Assembly: GCA_036337765.1 (NCBI GenBank)
Contig: JAYZDP010000091.1
Coordinates: 1-37,565 of the forward strand
DNA from: JAYZDP01 sp036337765
GTDB lineage: Bacteria; Acidobacteriota; Thermoanaerobaculia; Multivoradales; Multivoraceae
Direction: 5' to 3'
DNA length: 37,565 bases
In this document: in pieces, positions 1-8,007 of the stretch
Layout: each line of letters begins with the position of its first letter
Position numbering within the stretch: the stretch's first letter is position 1
The notes under the pieces: generated by a model
Told to the model about the DNA's origin: nothing
The model's database searches: none
Seen by the model: the letters and a program-made list of their open reading frames with translations, nothing else
Program-made: the position numbers and the translations under genes

Positions 1-180
1 GCTCTCGAGTTTCTGCAGGTGCAACTCGACGAGCAGCAAAGCTCGACCTACCAGTTCGTCGAGGGAGTCGCCCCGACCTCGCTCGCCGCCCTGACCGCCT
101 CGCGGCTCGGCGTCACCTTCGAGCGGCTCGTGGGGCACATCGTCGACGACACAGCCACCGACGACGAGACCTCCGGCTAG
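1..180 (+). CDS. C-terminal fragment, probable MutS-family ATPase
   Basis: An open frame enters from the left edge and ends at TAG 178-180, giving 59 residues. The stretch Y-Q-F-V-E-G-V-A followed by T-S-L-A and a second helix with L-G-V aligns by eye with the end of the MutS ATPase domain, where a Tyr-x-Leu-x-x-Gly strand precedes a helix with Ser and a Leu-Gly-Leu/Val turn. The tail is acidic and looks disordered. No Walker motifs are visible because the rest of the gene lies outside the window, so the family call is tentative. Its stop shares the 4-bp palindrome CTAG with the stop of the convergent nth gene. Confidence 0.45.
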   Translation, partial: ALEFLQVQLDEQQSSTYQFVEGVAPTSLAALTASRLGVTFERLVGHIVDDTATDDETSG

Positions 181-851
181 CGGTGTCGCGAGACGCCGAT
201 GCGTGGACAGCGGTCGTCGAGCGGGCACTTCGAGCACAACGGGCTCGCCGGCACGCAGGTGTGCTGGCCGAAGGTGACGAGCAGACGGTTGATCTCCAGC
301 CAGTAGCGTCTTGGCAGCCTGGCGCGCAACGCCATCTCGGTCTCGGCAGGCGAGTCAGTGTTGACGTAGCCCCACAGGTTGGTGAGGCGGTGCACGTGCG
401 TATCGACGCAGATCGCCGGTATCGCGAAAGCTTCGACCAGCACCAGGTTCGCGGTCTTGCGGCCGACGCCAGGCAGCGTCACCAGCTCATCTATGGTGTC
501 GGGCACCTGGCCGCCGAATTCCTCGACCAAAGTGCGACATGTCTTGCGGAGGTTTCTGGCCTTGGTGCGGTAGAAGCCGACCGGATAGATCAGCTTCGAG
601 ACCCGAGCCTCGCTCAGCGCCAGAACCGTTTCGGGGGTGTCAGCGGCCGCGAACAGACGCCGCGAGGACTCGGCGGTCACCTCATCCTTGGTGCGCGCGC
701 TGAGCAGCGTCGAGATCAGGATCCGGAACGGGTCTCCGTTCTCCTGAGAGATCAACGTGATAACAGGCACGTCGACCCCGGCGACGTGATCGCGAACCCG
801 GCGTAGCACGTGCGGCAGGCGGCGGTTGTCGACAGCGACGCGTGCGCTCAC
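177..851 (-). CDS. nth: Endonuclease III (DNA glycosylase/AP lyase)
   Basis: This base-excision repair enzyme removes oxidised pyrimidines and cleaves the abasic site. The 224 residues match the usual length. The helix-hairpin-helix LPGVGRKTA lies at about 126-134 and contains the catalytic Lys132, and the catalytic Asp is D150 in VDTHVHR. The C-terminal [4Fe-4S] loop has Cys199, 206, 209 and 215 in the classical C-x6-C-x2-C-x5-C spacing. The start is GTG at 851, whose GTGA overlaps the TGA of the upstream thiamine-diphosphate enzyme, so translation is probably coupled. The stop overlaps the convergent left-edge gene in CTAG. All key residues are present and the call is secure. Confidence 0.95.
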   Translation of the reverse strand: MSARVAVDNRRLPHVLRRVRDHVAGVDVPVITLISQENGDPFRILISTLLSARTKDEVTAESSRRLFAAADTPETVLALSEARVSKLIYPVGFYRTKARNLRKTCRTLVEEFGGQVPDTIDELVTLPGVGRKTANLVLVEAFAIPAICVDTHVHRLTNLWGYVNTDSPAETEMALRARLPRRYWLEINRLLVTFGQHTCVPASPLCSKCPLDDRCPRIGVSRHR

Positions 852-2497
852 GCCAGGTTGCTCGAGCGGGGGTAGGCGTCCTCCGGGTCGGTGATCACGT
901 TAACGAGCGCCGGACCGCGGCTCTCCATCGCCCGGTCGAGCGCCGGCCCGAGCTCGCGGGCCTCGCTTACCAACTCGCCATACCCCCCGAGAGCCTGCAT
1001 CACCTGGTCGTAGCGCGTCTCCTCCCCGAGCTCGGCCGCGACGTGATAACCGAAGAACTGCTTCATCGGGTGCTTCTCGAGCCCCCAGCACGAGTTGTTG
1101 CCGACGATGATCGTGACCGGTACCTCGAAGCGCACCAGGGTGTCGAGATCACCCATCGAGAAACCGGCGGCGCCGTCACCCAGCATCAGGAAGAGGCGGC
1201 TCTCGGGCGAGGCGAAGTGGGCGCCCAGGGCATAGCCCGCCCCGGTGCCCAGGCACCCGTAGGGGCCGGGCTCGAGAAAGCGACCCGGCTGGTGGACGTC
1301 GACCAGCTTGCCGGCATAGGAGACGAAGTCCCCGCCGTCGCCGATCACGATCGAGTCGCGGTCGAGACGCTCACACAACGCTCCGTAGATCCTCGGCGGC
1401 TGAATCGGGTTGGTGTCACTACCGAAAGCCTCCTCCTGGGTGTTTCGTACGGCGGCTTCCCGCTCCTGCAGTTTGTCGAGCCACGGTTGTGGCGCGCGGC
1501 GTGCGATGCGACCGGCGAGCGCCCGCAGGATGCTCGCGATGCGGCCGCTGGCCGACGCCGCCAGCGGCGCGTTGGTCGCCACGCGCTCGGGCCGATCCAT
1601 GATGTGCACGACTCGCGCCTTGGCGAATCGACCGAAGCCGAGCCGGAAGTCCAACGGCACGCCGGTGACGACCACGAGATCGGTCTCCTTCAGCGCCAGG
1701 CCGCGGGCACGAGAGAAGGCCAGCTCGTGATCGACGCCGACCACGCCACGGCCCATGCCGTTCATCAGCACCGGCAGGCCCGCCGATTCGGCGAGCCCAC
1801 ACAGGGCCTCTTCGGCCCCCTCCCAATAGACGTCGGAGCCAACCATCAGCACCGGTCGCTCGGCGGCACCGATGAGACCCGCGATCCCGCTCACCTCCGC
1901 CTCGTCGAGGTCAGCCGCCGCGCCAGGCGCTCCTGCAGGTGGAATCACCGCGCGCGTAGAACCGAAGAAGGTGTCGAACGGGACATCGGCGAACACCGGA
2001 CCGCGATGCGGCGACTGCGCGCTCGTGAACAGCCTGTCGAGCTCGGCGGGAATGTCAACGGTCTGCCGGATGGTCACGGCCTCCTTCGACACCGGCTTGA
2101 CGATCGGCACGTGGTCGAGCTCCTGCAGCGACCCCTGCCCCCAACGAGCCTCGGGCGCCCGCCCGCCGAGCACAGCGATCGGCGAGCCGTTGAAGTGCGC
2201 AGTAGTCAACGCCGAGACCGCGTTGGTCACGCCCGGCCCAGCGGTCACGGCCGCCACGCCCAAACGCCGCGTCACCTTGGCGTACGCCTCGGCGGCGAAG
2301 ACGGCCGTCTGCTCGTGGCGCACGTCGACCAGCCGCACGTCGCGCTTCACGCACCCGTCGTAGAGGGGAAAGATGTGACCCCCCGAAAGGGTGAACACCA
2401 CCTCCACGCCGTGATTGAGGAGCACCTCGGTCGCCAGCAAGCCCCCGTGCCCCTCCATCATCGTCGCCGTTTCGGAATCCATCTCGAGCTCACTCAT
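848..2497 (-). CDS. Thiamine diphosphate-dependent enzyme, acetolactate synthase / 2-hydroxyacyl-CoA lyase type
   Basis: The 549 residues have the three-domain layout of the acetolactate synthase superfamily. The N-terminal pyrimidine-binding domain carries the catalytic Glu62 in RHEQTAVFAAEAY and the AGPGVTNA motif. A central domain spans about 195-340. The C-terminal pyrophosphate-binding domain has GDG at 440 and ends near NNSCWG about 30 residues later, the usual Mg-TDP motif. The segment GQGSLQELD near 122 resembles the region of oxalyl-CoA decarboxylases and 2-hydroxyacyl-CoA lyases more than biosynthetic IlvB. No IlvN regulatory subunit or isoleucine/valine genes are adjacent, so branched-chain synthesis is unlikely. 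The substrate cannot be read from sequence. The gene is coupled to nth by a 4-bp overlap. Confidence 0.85.
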   Translation of the reverse strand: MSELEMDSETATMMEGHGGLLATEVLLNHGVEVVFTLSGGHIFPLYDGCVKRDVRLVDVRHEQTAVFAAEAYAKVTRRLGVAAVTAGPGVTNAVSALTTAHFNGSPIAVLGGRAPEARWGQGSLQELDHVPIVKPVSKEAVTIRQTVDIPAELDRLFTSAQSPHRGPVFADVPFDTFFGSTRAVIPPAGAPGAAADLDEAEVSGIAGLIGAAERPVLMVGSDVYWEGAEEALCGLAESAGLPVLMNGMGRGVVGVDHELAFSRARGLALKETDLVVVTGVPLDFRLGFGRFAKARVVHIMDRPERVATNAPLAASASGRIASILRALAGRIARRAPQPWLDKLQEREAAVRNTQEEAFGSDTNPIQPPRIYGALCERLDRDSIVIGDGGDFVSYAGKLVDVHQPGRFLEPGPYGCLGTGAGYALGAHFASPESRLFLMLGDGAAGFSMGDLDTLVRFEVPVTIIVGNNSCWGLEKHPMKQFFGYHVAAELGEETRYDQVMQALGGYGELVSEARELGPALDRAMESRGPALVNVITDPEDAYPRSSNLA

Positions 2498-2570
2498 CGC
2501 GCCCTCCCAGACTAGGCAATCTAGCCCAAAACCCGCCTCAAGTAGGGACCGAGAACCTTCCTAGGGTGCT

Positions 2571-2603
2571 GATGGGGACCCGCTAGTCAGCAGGTCCCTC
2601 ATC
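2571..2603 (-). terminator. Hairpin downstream of the methyltransferase gene
   Basis: Arms GATGGGGACC (2571-2580) and GGTCCCTCATC (2593-2603) pair over ten positions with one bulged T around a 12-nt loop. The hairpin begins 4 bases past the methyltransferase stop on the minus strand. No T-run follows, so it may be a weak terminator or an RNA-stabilising stem between this gene and the thiamine-diphosphate gene. Confidence 0.4.
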
Positions 2604-2606
2604 CGA

Positions 2607-3254
2607 CTACACTTCGGCCCACTGATGAGACATGGAGAACTCGGCGAGCTCGACCGAGCAGTTGCGTCGGCGCAGAATCTCCCGTCGGGCGAGGAAGTAC
2701 GGAGTCTCCAGATGGATGCCGCGGTAGAGCTCGACGGTGTCGACCGGGTCCGTACCGCCGGGAATCGCGCTGCGATCGATCCAGCTTCCCCAACGACTGG
2801 CGAGGCGGTTGACGAGAAAGAGCCGCTTCGCTCGCCAGGCGCAGGTGGCACGAACGATCGCCAGCCGATCTCGCGGGCCGTAGTCCTCCAGGATCTCATC
2901 GACGATCGCGACCGTGAAGGCGCCCTCCTCCATCGGAGGGTCCATCAGGTCGGCGCGCACAAAGGTCAGCCGCGGCTCCGGCTTCGCCGCGACACGCGGC
3001 AGGCGATCGACCCCGACCACGCTCGCACCCCGGCGCGCGAGCTGCAGAGACAGCGCACCGACGCCACAGCCGACGTCGACGATCCGGTGCTCGTCGAGCG
3101 GCTCGAGCCAACTCATCAGCAGTTGACGAGCGTCACGGCGCACGGCGACCAGGTTCTGCTCCCAGTAGCTGGAGGGTCGCGAGCGCTCGACCCGGTCCCA
3201 GTACCGGCCGTAGGCCCCGGCGTAGTCGAGGCCCGGCGCAGAGGAGTCGGTCAT
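2607..3254 (-). CDS. SAM-dependent class I methyltransferase
   Basis: This 215-residue protein has the Rossmann-fold SAM-binding motif I VDVGCGVGALSLQLA at about 59-73, an acidic residue ending strand 2 (VVGVD), and a motif II region RADLMDPP followed by VAIVDEIL. The N-terminus has Y-W-D-R-V and S-Y-W, aromatic residues common in small-molecule methyltransferases. The substrate is unknown. Motif I and the N-terminal part recall Mg-protoporphyrin O-methyltransferase, but no bacteriochlorophyll gene is nearby and the C-terminal half does not convince, so that name is not applied. The ATG at 3254 faces the divergent respiratory operon with essentially no spacer, so any shared promoter must overlap coding DNA. 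Confidence 0.75.
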   Translation of the reverse strand: MTDSSAPGLDYAGAYGRYWDRVERSRPSSYWEQNLVAVRRDARQLLMSWLEPLDEHRIVDVGCGVGALSLQLARRGASVVGVDRLPRVAAKPEPRLTFVRADLMDPPMEEGAFTVAIVDEILEDYGPRDRLAIVRATCAWRAKRLFLVNRLASRWGSWIDRSAIPGGTDPVDTVELYRGIHLETPYFLARREILRRRNCSVELAEFSMSHQWAEV

Positions 3255-3761
3255 CGCGGCGGGAGAATATCGCTCGGCGGCCTGGCGGTAGCGATCGCCG
3301 TCGCTTTCTTGGCAGGTTGTTCACAGGCACCTCCCGAGCCGCCGCCCCAGCCGATCGCCTACAGTCACCACGCCCACGTCGTGGAGGGCGAGATGCCCTG
3401 TAACCGCTGCCACACCGGAGTCGAACGCGGCCCGGTAGCCGGCCTACCCCCGGTCTCGCTGTGCGTGCGCTGCCACAAGCGATTTATCCCGGAACATCCC
3501 GAGATCGTCAAACTGGTCGAGATGTACGAGAGCGGCGAACCGATCCGCTGGCGCAAGATCAACGCGATGCCGCCGGCGGCGGCGGTTCAGTTCCATCACG
3601 CCGCGCACATCAAGGCCGCGGTCGCCTGCGAGACGTGCCACGGCGACGTCAGCAACATGACCCTCGCGGTGCGCGTGGTCAATACCGCCGACATGGGGTG
3701 GTGCGTCGACTGCCACGTGGAGAACGAGGCATCGATCGACTGTCTGACCTGCCACCACTGA
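3255..3761 (+). CDS. Pentaheme c-type cytochrome lipoprotein (ActA-like)
   Basis: Five CxxCH heme motifs (CNRCH, CVRCH, CETCH, CVDCH, CLTCH) start near 3399, 3462, 3627, 3702 and 3741. The extra SHHAH and FHHAAH His pairs could be sixth ligands. A hydrophobic stretch ending in FLAGC (cysteine codon 3318) is a lipoprotein signal, placing the mature protein on the outer face of the cytoplasmic membrane. Five hemes plus an adjacent molybdopterin-fold/NrfD cluster match ActA of alternative complex III, which passes quinol electrons to periplasmic carriers. The start is unclear: between TTG 3123 and TTG 3309 the frame has no ATG, GTG or TTG, yet the signal peptide lies there. The left coordinate is therefore approximate. 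The gene leads the act-like operon. Confidence 0.8.
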   Translation, partial: RGGRISLGGLAVAIAVAFLAGCSQAPPEPPPQPIAYSHHAHVVEGEMPCNRCHTGVERGPVAGLPPVSLCVRCHKRFIPEHPEIVKLVEMYESGEPIRWRKINAMPPAAAVQFHHAAHIKAAVACETCHGDVSNMTLAVRVVNTADMGWCVDCHVENEASIDCLTCHH

Positions 3762-3769
3762 GAGTCCTC

Positions 3770-5917
3770 GTGAAGCGACGCACTTTTCTAAAGACCTCCG
3801 CCCTCGCCGCCGGTGCATCGCTTCTGCAGTCGTGCGCCGAGGACGAGCAGTACCTCGTTCAGCCGCTCGAGCGCCAGCCCGGGCGTCCCGGGGTCAGCCG
3901 CTGGCTGAACTCCGTGTGCGGACAGTGCCAGGCAGGCTGCGGCACCCGGATTCGGATCGTCGACGGCGACGCCCGCAAGATCGAGGGTCAGCCCGACCAC
4001 CCGATCAACCACGGTGGCCTCTGCGCTCTCGGCCAGGCCGGCCTGCAGGACCATTACAACCCCGACCGCGTGCGCACGCCCCTCACCCGCTCGGGATCGC
4101 GCGGCAGCGCCGGGCCGTTGGAGGAGCTGGCATGGCATGACGGGCTCGCCCAGGCCGCGCGCGCCATCGCCGCGGCATCACCCGAGAGCCTCTACGTCGT
4201 GAGCGGCGGGCGCAGTGCCTACGTCGACGCTCTCCTCGCACGGCTGACACAGGCACTGGGAGCGGCGCCGCCAGCGATCGGTCAGGTTCCAGGAGCGGAA
4301 ACGGAGCGAGCGGCGCTCGCCAGAATCCTGGGGCCAGGCCGCGCGCTACCCGCCTACGACATCGCGGCGGCTGACTACGTCCTGTCGATCGGCCCGGCCT
4401 TTCTGGATCGCGGCCACCAGCCGGTGCAGGGCACCTGGGCCATGGCTCAGGTTCGCAGCGCCACGGCCGGCAGGCGCGGCAAGCTGGTGCAGGCCGAGGC
4501 ACGTATGTCGCAGACCGCCGCCTTCGCAGACGAGTGGCTACCGATCCGACCCGGCACCGAGGGCGTTCTGGCACGGGCCATCGCCGGTGCCCTTGCCGAG
4601 GGCGGACTGCTGCGCGAAGGTTCTCAGGCGGCTCTGTACTCGCAGCTCTTTCCCGCCGCTGCACCCTCCATCGAAGAAGCAGCCGCAACGTGTGACGTGC
4701 CGGCGCCAACGATCGCCCGGCTCGCGGCGGAGCTAGGCCGCGCCGATCGCCCGCTGGTGCTCGCCGGAGGCTCCGCGGCGCTGACTCGAAACGGCGAGTT
4801 CTCGACCCTCGCAGCGCTGGCCATCAATCTGCTTCTCGCCGGCTTCGACCGTGAGGGCGGGGTGTCGGTGTCCGAGCCGGCGGCCGGTTACGACTTTCGC
4901 GACCTCGGCGAGATCGAGGCCGGTGCACGCTCCGGCGGAACCTACGTCGTCGTCGAGGCCGACCCGGTTCACACTCGCCCCGAAGGACGTGGTTGGCGCG
5001 AGGCCCTGTCGGCCGCAGAGTCGGTCATCGTGCTGGGCTCGTTCATCGACGAGACCGCGCTCTACGCCGACGTGCTCCTACCGCTGCACTCCGACATCGA
5101 GCGCTTCGGTGCGGTCGAGGCATCCGGCATCGCCCGGCCGACCGTGAGCCTGGCGCGCAGCGCGGTAGCGCCGCTGTACGACACCCGCCATCCTGGCGAG
5201 ATCGTGCTCGCCCTCGGCGCGGCACTGGACCAGCGAGACGCCTTGCCGTGGGACAGCTTCGATGCCGCCGCCCAGGCCGCCTTCGACGCTCGCTACGACG
5301 ACGGCACCGGTGGCGCGTGGAGCCAGGCGCTGGACGGCGGAGCCTTCCAGGCCGAGCGTGCCGAAGCCGTGTTGCCAGAAAAGCTCGCCGCATTCGACGG
5401 GCCCGAGCCTCCGGCCTCGACGGCAGATGGTGAACTGACGCTAGTGCTGTTCGAGTCGGCCAAGTACGGCGACGGCCGCGGCGCGAACAAACCCTGGCTG
5501 CAGGAGCTGCCCGACACGATGACGACCTTCATGTGGTCCAGCTGGGCCGAGATCTCGGTGGCCGACTCCCAGACGCAGGGGATCCGCACCGGAGACCTCG
5601 TCGAGATCCGCTCGGCACAGGGCAAGATCACCGTGCCAGCGGCGGTTCGGCCGGGGGCAAGACCCGGCACAGTTGCGGTACCGCTGGGCGGCGGCTACAC
5701 CGACTACGGTCGTTACGCGGCCGAGCGCGGCGAGAACCCGCTCGCCCTCGTCGGCGCTGAGACCGTGGCTGGCACAACGGCGGCCGCGCTGGTTGGCACT
5801 GGCGTCTCGCTCCGGCGAGTCGGCCCGGGCGATCCGGCGATCTACGGTCGCGGCCTACGCGATGCCGAGCAGATTCCGACCGGTTGGGCATCGATGGCAA
5901 AAGGAGGGGACCACTAG
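3770..5917 (+). CDS. Tat-exported molybdopterin oxidoreductase-fold subunit (ActB N-domain-like)
   Basis: This 715-residue protein starts at GTG 3770, the first start after the cytochrome stop, which gives a full Tat signal RRTFLK followed by a lipobox-like LLQSC. Cys50, 53, 57 and 85 (C-x2-C-x3-C-x27-C) form the N-terminal [4Fe-4S] site of the molybdopterin oxidoreductase family. A C-terminal domain with SAQGKITVPA matches the molybdopterin dinucleotide-binding barrel. In alternative complex III the equivalent B1 domain is thought to lack a working molybdenum site. Whether a cofactor is bound here cannot be told from sequence. The gene lies between the pentaheme and Fe-S subunits, and all run in one operon. 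Confidence 0.85.
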   Translation: MKRRTFLKTSALAAGASLLQSCAEDEQYLVQPLERQPGRPGVSRWLNSVCGQCQAGCGTRIRIVDGDARKIEGQPDHPINHGGLCALGQAGLQDHYNPDRVRTPLTRSGSRGSAGPLEELAWHDGLAQAARAIAAASPESLYVVSGGRSAYVDALLARLTQALGAAPPAIGQVPGAETERAALARILGPGRALPAYDIAAADYVLSIGPAFLDRGHQPVQGTWAMAQVRSATAGRRGKLVQAEARMSQTAAFADEWLPIRPGTEGVLARAIAGALAEGGLLREGSQAALYSQLFPAAAPSIEEAAATCDVPAPTIARLAAELGRADRPLVLAGGSAALTRNGEFSTLAALAINLLLAGFDREGGVSVSEPAAGYDFRDLGEIEAGARSGGTYVVVEADPVHTRPEGRGWREALSAAESVIVLGSFIDETALYADVLLPLHSDIERFGAVEASGIARPTVSLARSAVAPLYDTRHPGEIVLALGAALDQRDALPWDSFDAAAQAAFDARYDDGTGGAWSQALDGGAFQAERAEAVLPEKLAAFDGPEPPASTADGELTLVLFESAKYGDGRGANKPWLQELPDTMTTFMWSSWAEISVADSQTQGIRTGDLVEIRSAQGKITVPAAVRPGARPGTVAVPLGGGYTDYGRYAAERGENPLALVGAETVAGTTAAALVGTGVSLRRVGPGDPAIYGRGLRDAEQIPTGWASMAKGGDH

Positions 5918-6625
5918 ATGACGCGCTGGGGAATGGTCGTCGACACCGATCGCTGCACCGGCTGCGAGGCCTGCGTGGTGGCCTGCGCCGAGGAGAACAA
6001 CGTTCAGACCGTCGGTGAAGAGGAGGCCAAGAAGGGGCGTGCGATGCACTGGCTGCGCATCGAGCGCGCCGTCGAGGGGACGTTCCCCGAGGTGAGCGTG
6101 AAGTTTCGCCCGGTCATGTGCCAGCAGTGTGGCGAAGCGCCGTGCGAGCCGGTCTGCCCCGTTTACGCCACCTACCACACTGACGAGGGCCTCAACGCGA
6201 TGGTCTACAGCCGTTGCGTCGGCACGCGCTTTTGCGCCAACAACTGCCCGTACACGGTACGTACGTTCAACTGGTTCGACCCTGAGTTCCCGGAGCCGCT
6301 GGACCGGCAGCTGAACCCCGACGTCAGCGTGCGCGTCGACGGCGTGATGGAAAAGTGCACCTTCTGCGTGCAACGCATCAAGGAAGGTCAGCGCACCGCG
6401 AAGGGCGAGGACCGCGATGTCGAAGATGGTGATATCCAGCCGGCTTGTGCCAGCGCATGTGCAGCCCAGGTCTTCACCTTCGGCGATCTCGAGGATCCCG
6501 AGTCGAAAGCCGCCAAGCTCTCCAAGAGTCCGCGGGCGCGCCATCTGTTGGCCGACCTGGGAACGCTTCCGGGCGTCATCTACCTCGAAGATCAGGAGTG
6601 GAACCCCGGAACCGACGTGTCGTGA
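5918..6625 (+). CDS. Four-cluster Fe-S electron-transfer subunit (ActB C-domain / PsrB-like)
   Basis: The 235 residues carry four cysteine groups. The first is C13-x2-C-x2-C-x3-C23, the second C68-x2-C-x4-C-x3-C80. The third is C100, C106 and C110, where the expected second cysteine is Thr103, and the fourth uses C147, C150, C177 and C181. The missing ligand suggests three [4Fe-4S] and one [3Fe-4S] cluster, as described for ActB and related PsrB/TtrB subunits. No signal peptide is visible, so the protein is presumably carried out by the Tat-tagged partner. The ATG directly follows the upstream TAG, with a strong ribosome site AAGGAGGGG at 5901-5909. It should link the molybdopterin-fold subunit to the hemes or membrane quinone site. 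Confidence 0.88.
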   Translation: MTRWGMVVDTDRCTGCEACVVACAEENNVQTVGEEEAKKGRAMHWLRIERAVEGTFPEVSVKFRPVMCQQCGEAPCEPVCPVYATYHTDEGLNAMVYSRCVGTRFCANNCPYTVRTFNWFDPEFPEPLDRQLNPDVSVRVDGVMEKCTFCVQRIKEGQRTAKGEDRDVEDGDIQPACASACAAQVFTFGDLEDPESKAAKLSKSPRARHLLADLGTLPGVIYLEDQEWNPGTDVS

Positions 6626-8007
6626 CGAACGACCTCCAGGAAAGAGAAAATCGCCTGGTCGGTCGCCTCAGCCTCGACCGTTTCCGGCCGGGCCTCGTGG
6701 TCGGCGCCGGCCTGACCGGGCTGGTGGCCCTGGTGTTCTTCTACGCCTGGGGCATACAGCTGCGCGACGGCATCGGGGTGGCGGGCATCAATCGTCCGGT
6801 CTTCTGGGGCGTCTACATCACCACCTTCGTCTTCTGGATCGGGATCAGCCACGCCGGCACCCTGATCTCGGCCATCCTGCGGGTGACCGGAGCCGAGTGG
6901 CGCCGGCCGGTGACCCGGTGCGCCGAGGCGATCACGCTCTTCGCGCTATCGGTCGGCGGCCTGTTTCCGATTCTGCACATGGGGCGAGCGTGGAAGGTCT
7001 ACTTCATGCTGCCGATCCCCAACAGCCGCGGCCTGTGGCCGAACTTCCGCTCGCCGCTGATGTGGGATGCGGCGGCCATCACCGCCTATATCGTCGGCAG
7101 CTTCCTGTACCTGTCGCTGCCGCTGATTCCCGACATGGCGATCCTGCGCGACCGCTCGAAGGGCTGGCGTCGCCGGGTGTTCGGGCTCTTCGCACTCGGC
7201 TGGCAGGGGTCGGCGCAGCAGTGGCGATCACTCGAGTCGGGCATCAAGGTGATGGCGGTGGTCATCATCCCGCTAGCGGTGTCGGTGCACACGATCGTGT
7301 CCTGGGACTTCGCCATGACCCAGGTACCCATGTGGACCTCGACGATCTTCGGTCCCTACTTCGTCGTCGGTGCAATCTACTCGGGAATCGCGATGCTCAT
7401 GATCGCGATGGCACTCCTGCGCTGGGGCATGGACCTCGGCGACTATCTGTCGGACAAGGTTTTCAACAATCTCGGTCTCTTGTTCTGTGCCATGACCCTC
7501 GCTTGGGGCTATTTCACCTTCGCGGAGCACCTCACGGTTTGGTACGCCAACGAAGTAGCTGAGGCGCGCGTCCTGTGGAGCCGATTCACGGGCAAGTGGG
7601 CCGGGCCGTTCTGGACCATGGTGATCGTCAACTTCGTGATTCCGATCTGCGTTCTGCCCTTCCGCTGGGGACGTAAGCCGCTGCCCACCGCCCTGGTCAG
7701 CCTGGGCGTGCTTGTCGGTATGTGGCTCGAGCGCTTCCTCATCATCGTGCCGTCGTTGGAGCTGCCACGACTCGCGTACACGCTCGGCGACTACACGCCG
7801 AGCTCGATCGAGCTCATGGTGCTGATCGGCTCGGTGGGGCTGTTCGCCTTCTTCTACTTCGCGTTCACCATGAACGTCCCGATCATCTCCGTGTGGGAGG
7901 TCCGCGAGGGCTGGGAGCACGAGAATAGCCACTCCGGCGCCGCGGCCGCGGCCGCGGCGCCGCAGACCGACGCGAGGACTCCCGAGCCTGCGGGAGGCGG
8001 CTCATGA
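6622..8007 (+). CDS. NrfD/PsrC-like integral membrane quinone-interacting subunit (ActC-like)
   Basis: The start is taken as GTG 6622, which overlaps the preceding TGA as GTGA, giving 461 residues. About ten hydrophobic segments run through the protein, including those around TGLVALVFFYAWG, TFVFWIGISHAG, AVVIIPLAVSVHTIVSWDF and VGLFAFFYFAFTMNV. The His in ISHAGT and SVHTIVSWDF and the acidic and aromatic residues between helices are typical of the NrfD/PsrC family, which binds menaquinol in the membrane. The C-terminal tail is cytoplasmic or disordered and has an Ala7 run encoded by a perfect GC palindrome. In alternative complex III two such subunits (C and F) occur, but only one is present here. 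Confidence 0.9.
   Translation: MTNDLQERENRLVGRLSLDRFRPGLVVGAGLTGLVALVFFYAWGIQLRDGIGVAGINRPVFWGVYITTFVFWIGISHAGTLISAILRVTGAEWRRPVTRCAEAITLFALSVGGLFPILHMGRAWKVYFMLPIPNSRGLWPNFRSPLMWDAAAITAYIVGSFLYLSLPLIPDMAILRDRSKGWRRRVFGLFALGWQGSAQQWRSLESGIKVMAVVIIPLAVSVHTIVSWDFAMTQVPMWTSTIFGPYFVVGAIYSGIAMLMIAMALLRWGMDLGDYLSDKVFNNLGLLFCAMTLAWGYFTFAEHLTVWYANEVAEARVLWSRFTGKWAGPFWTMVIVNFVIPICVLPFRWGRKPLPTALVSLGVLVGMWLERFLIIVPSLELPRLAYTLGDYTPSSIELMVLIGSVGLFAFFYFAFTMNVPIISVWEVREGWEHENSHSGAAAAAAAPQTDARTPEPAGGGS
7935..7962. repeat. 28-bp perfect GC palindrome in the tail of the NrfD-like gene
   Basis: The 28 bases equal their own reverse complement and are all G or C, with core CGCGGCCGCGGCCGCG. They encode the Gly-Ala7-Pro linker of the NrfD-like protein. 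The palindrome ends about 40 bases before the start of the downstream DUF3341 gene, so in RNA it could form a very stable stem affecting its translation. It may equally be a by-product of alternating GCC/GCG alanine codons. Confidence 0.8.

Noticed and set aside
842..2515. Long open frame on the plus strand opposite the thiamine-diphosphate enzyme
   Set aside because: It mirrors the real minus-strand gene in GC-rich DNA, has no domain motif and is rich in Arg and His as shadow frames are.
2607..3254. Mg-protoporphyrin O-methyltransferase (BchM) identity and a link to photosynthesis
   Set aside because: Only the common SAM motif and a few N-terminal residues fit; no bch, puf or carotenoid genes are present.
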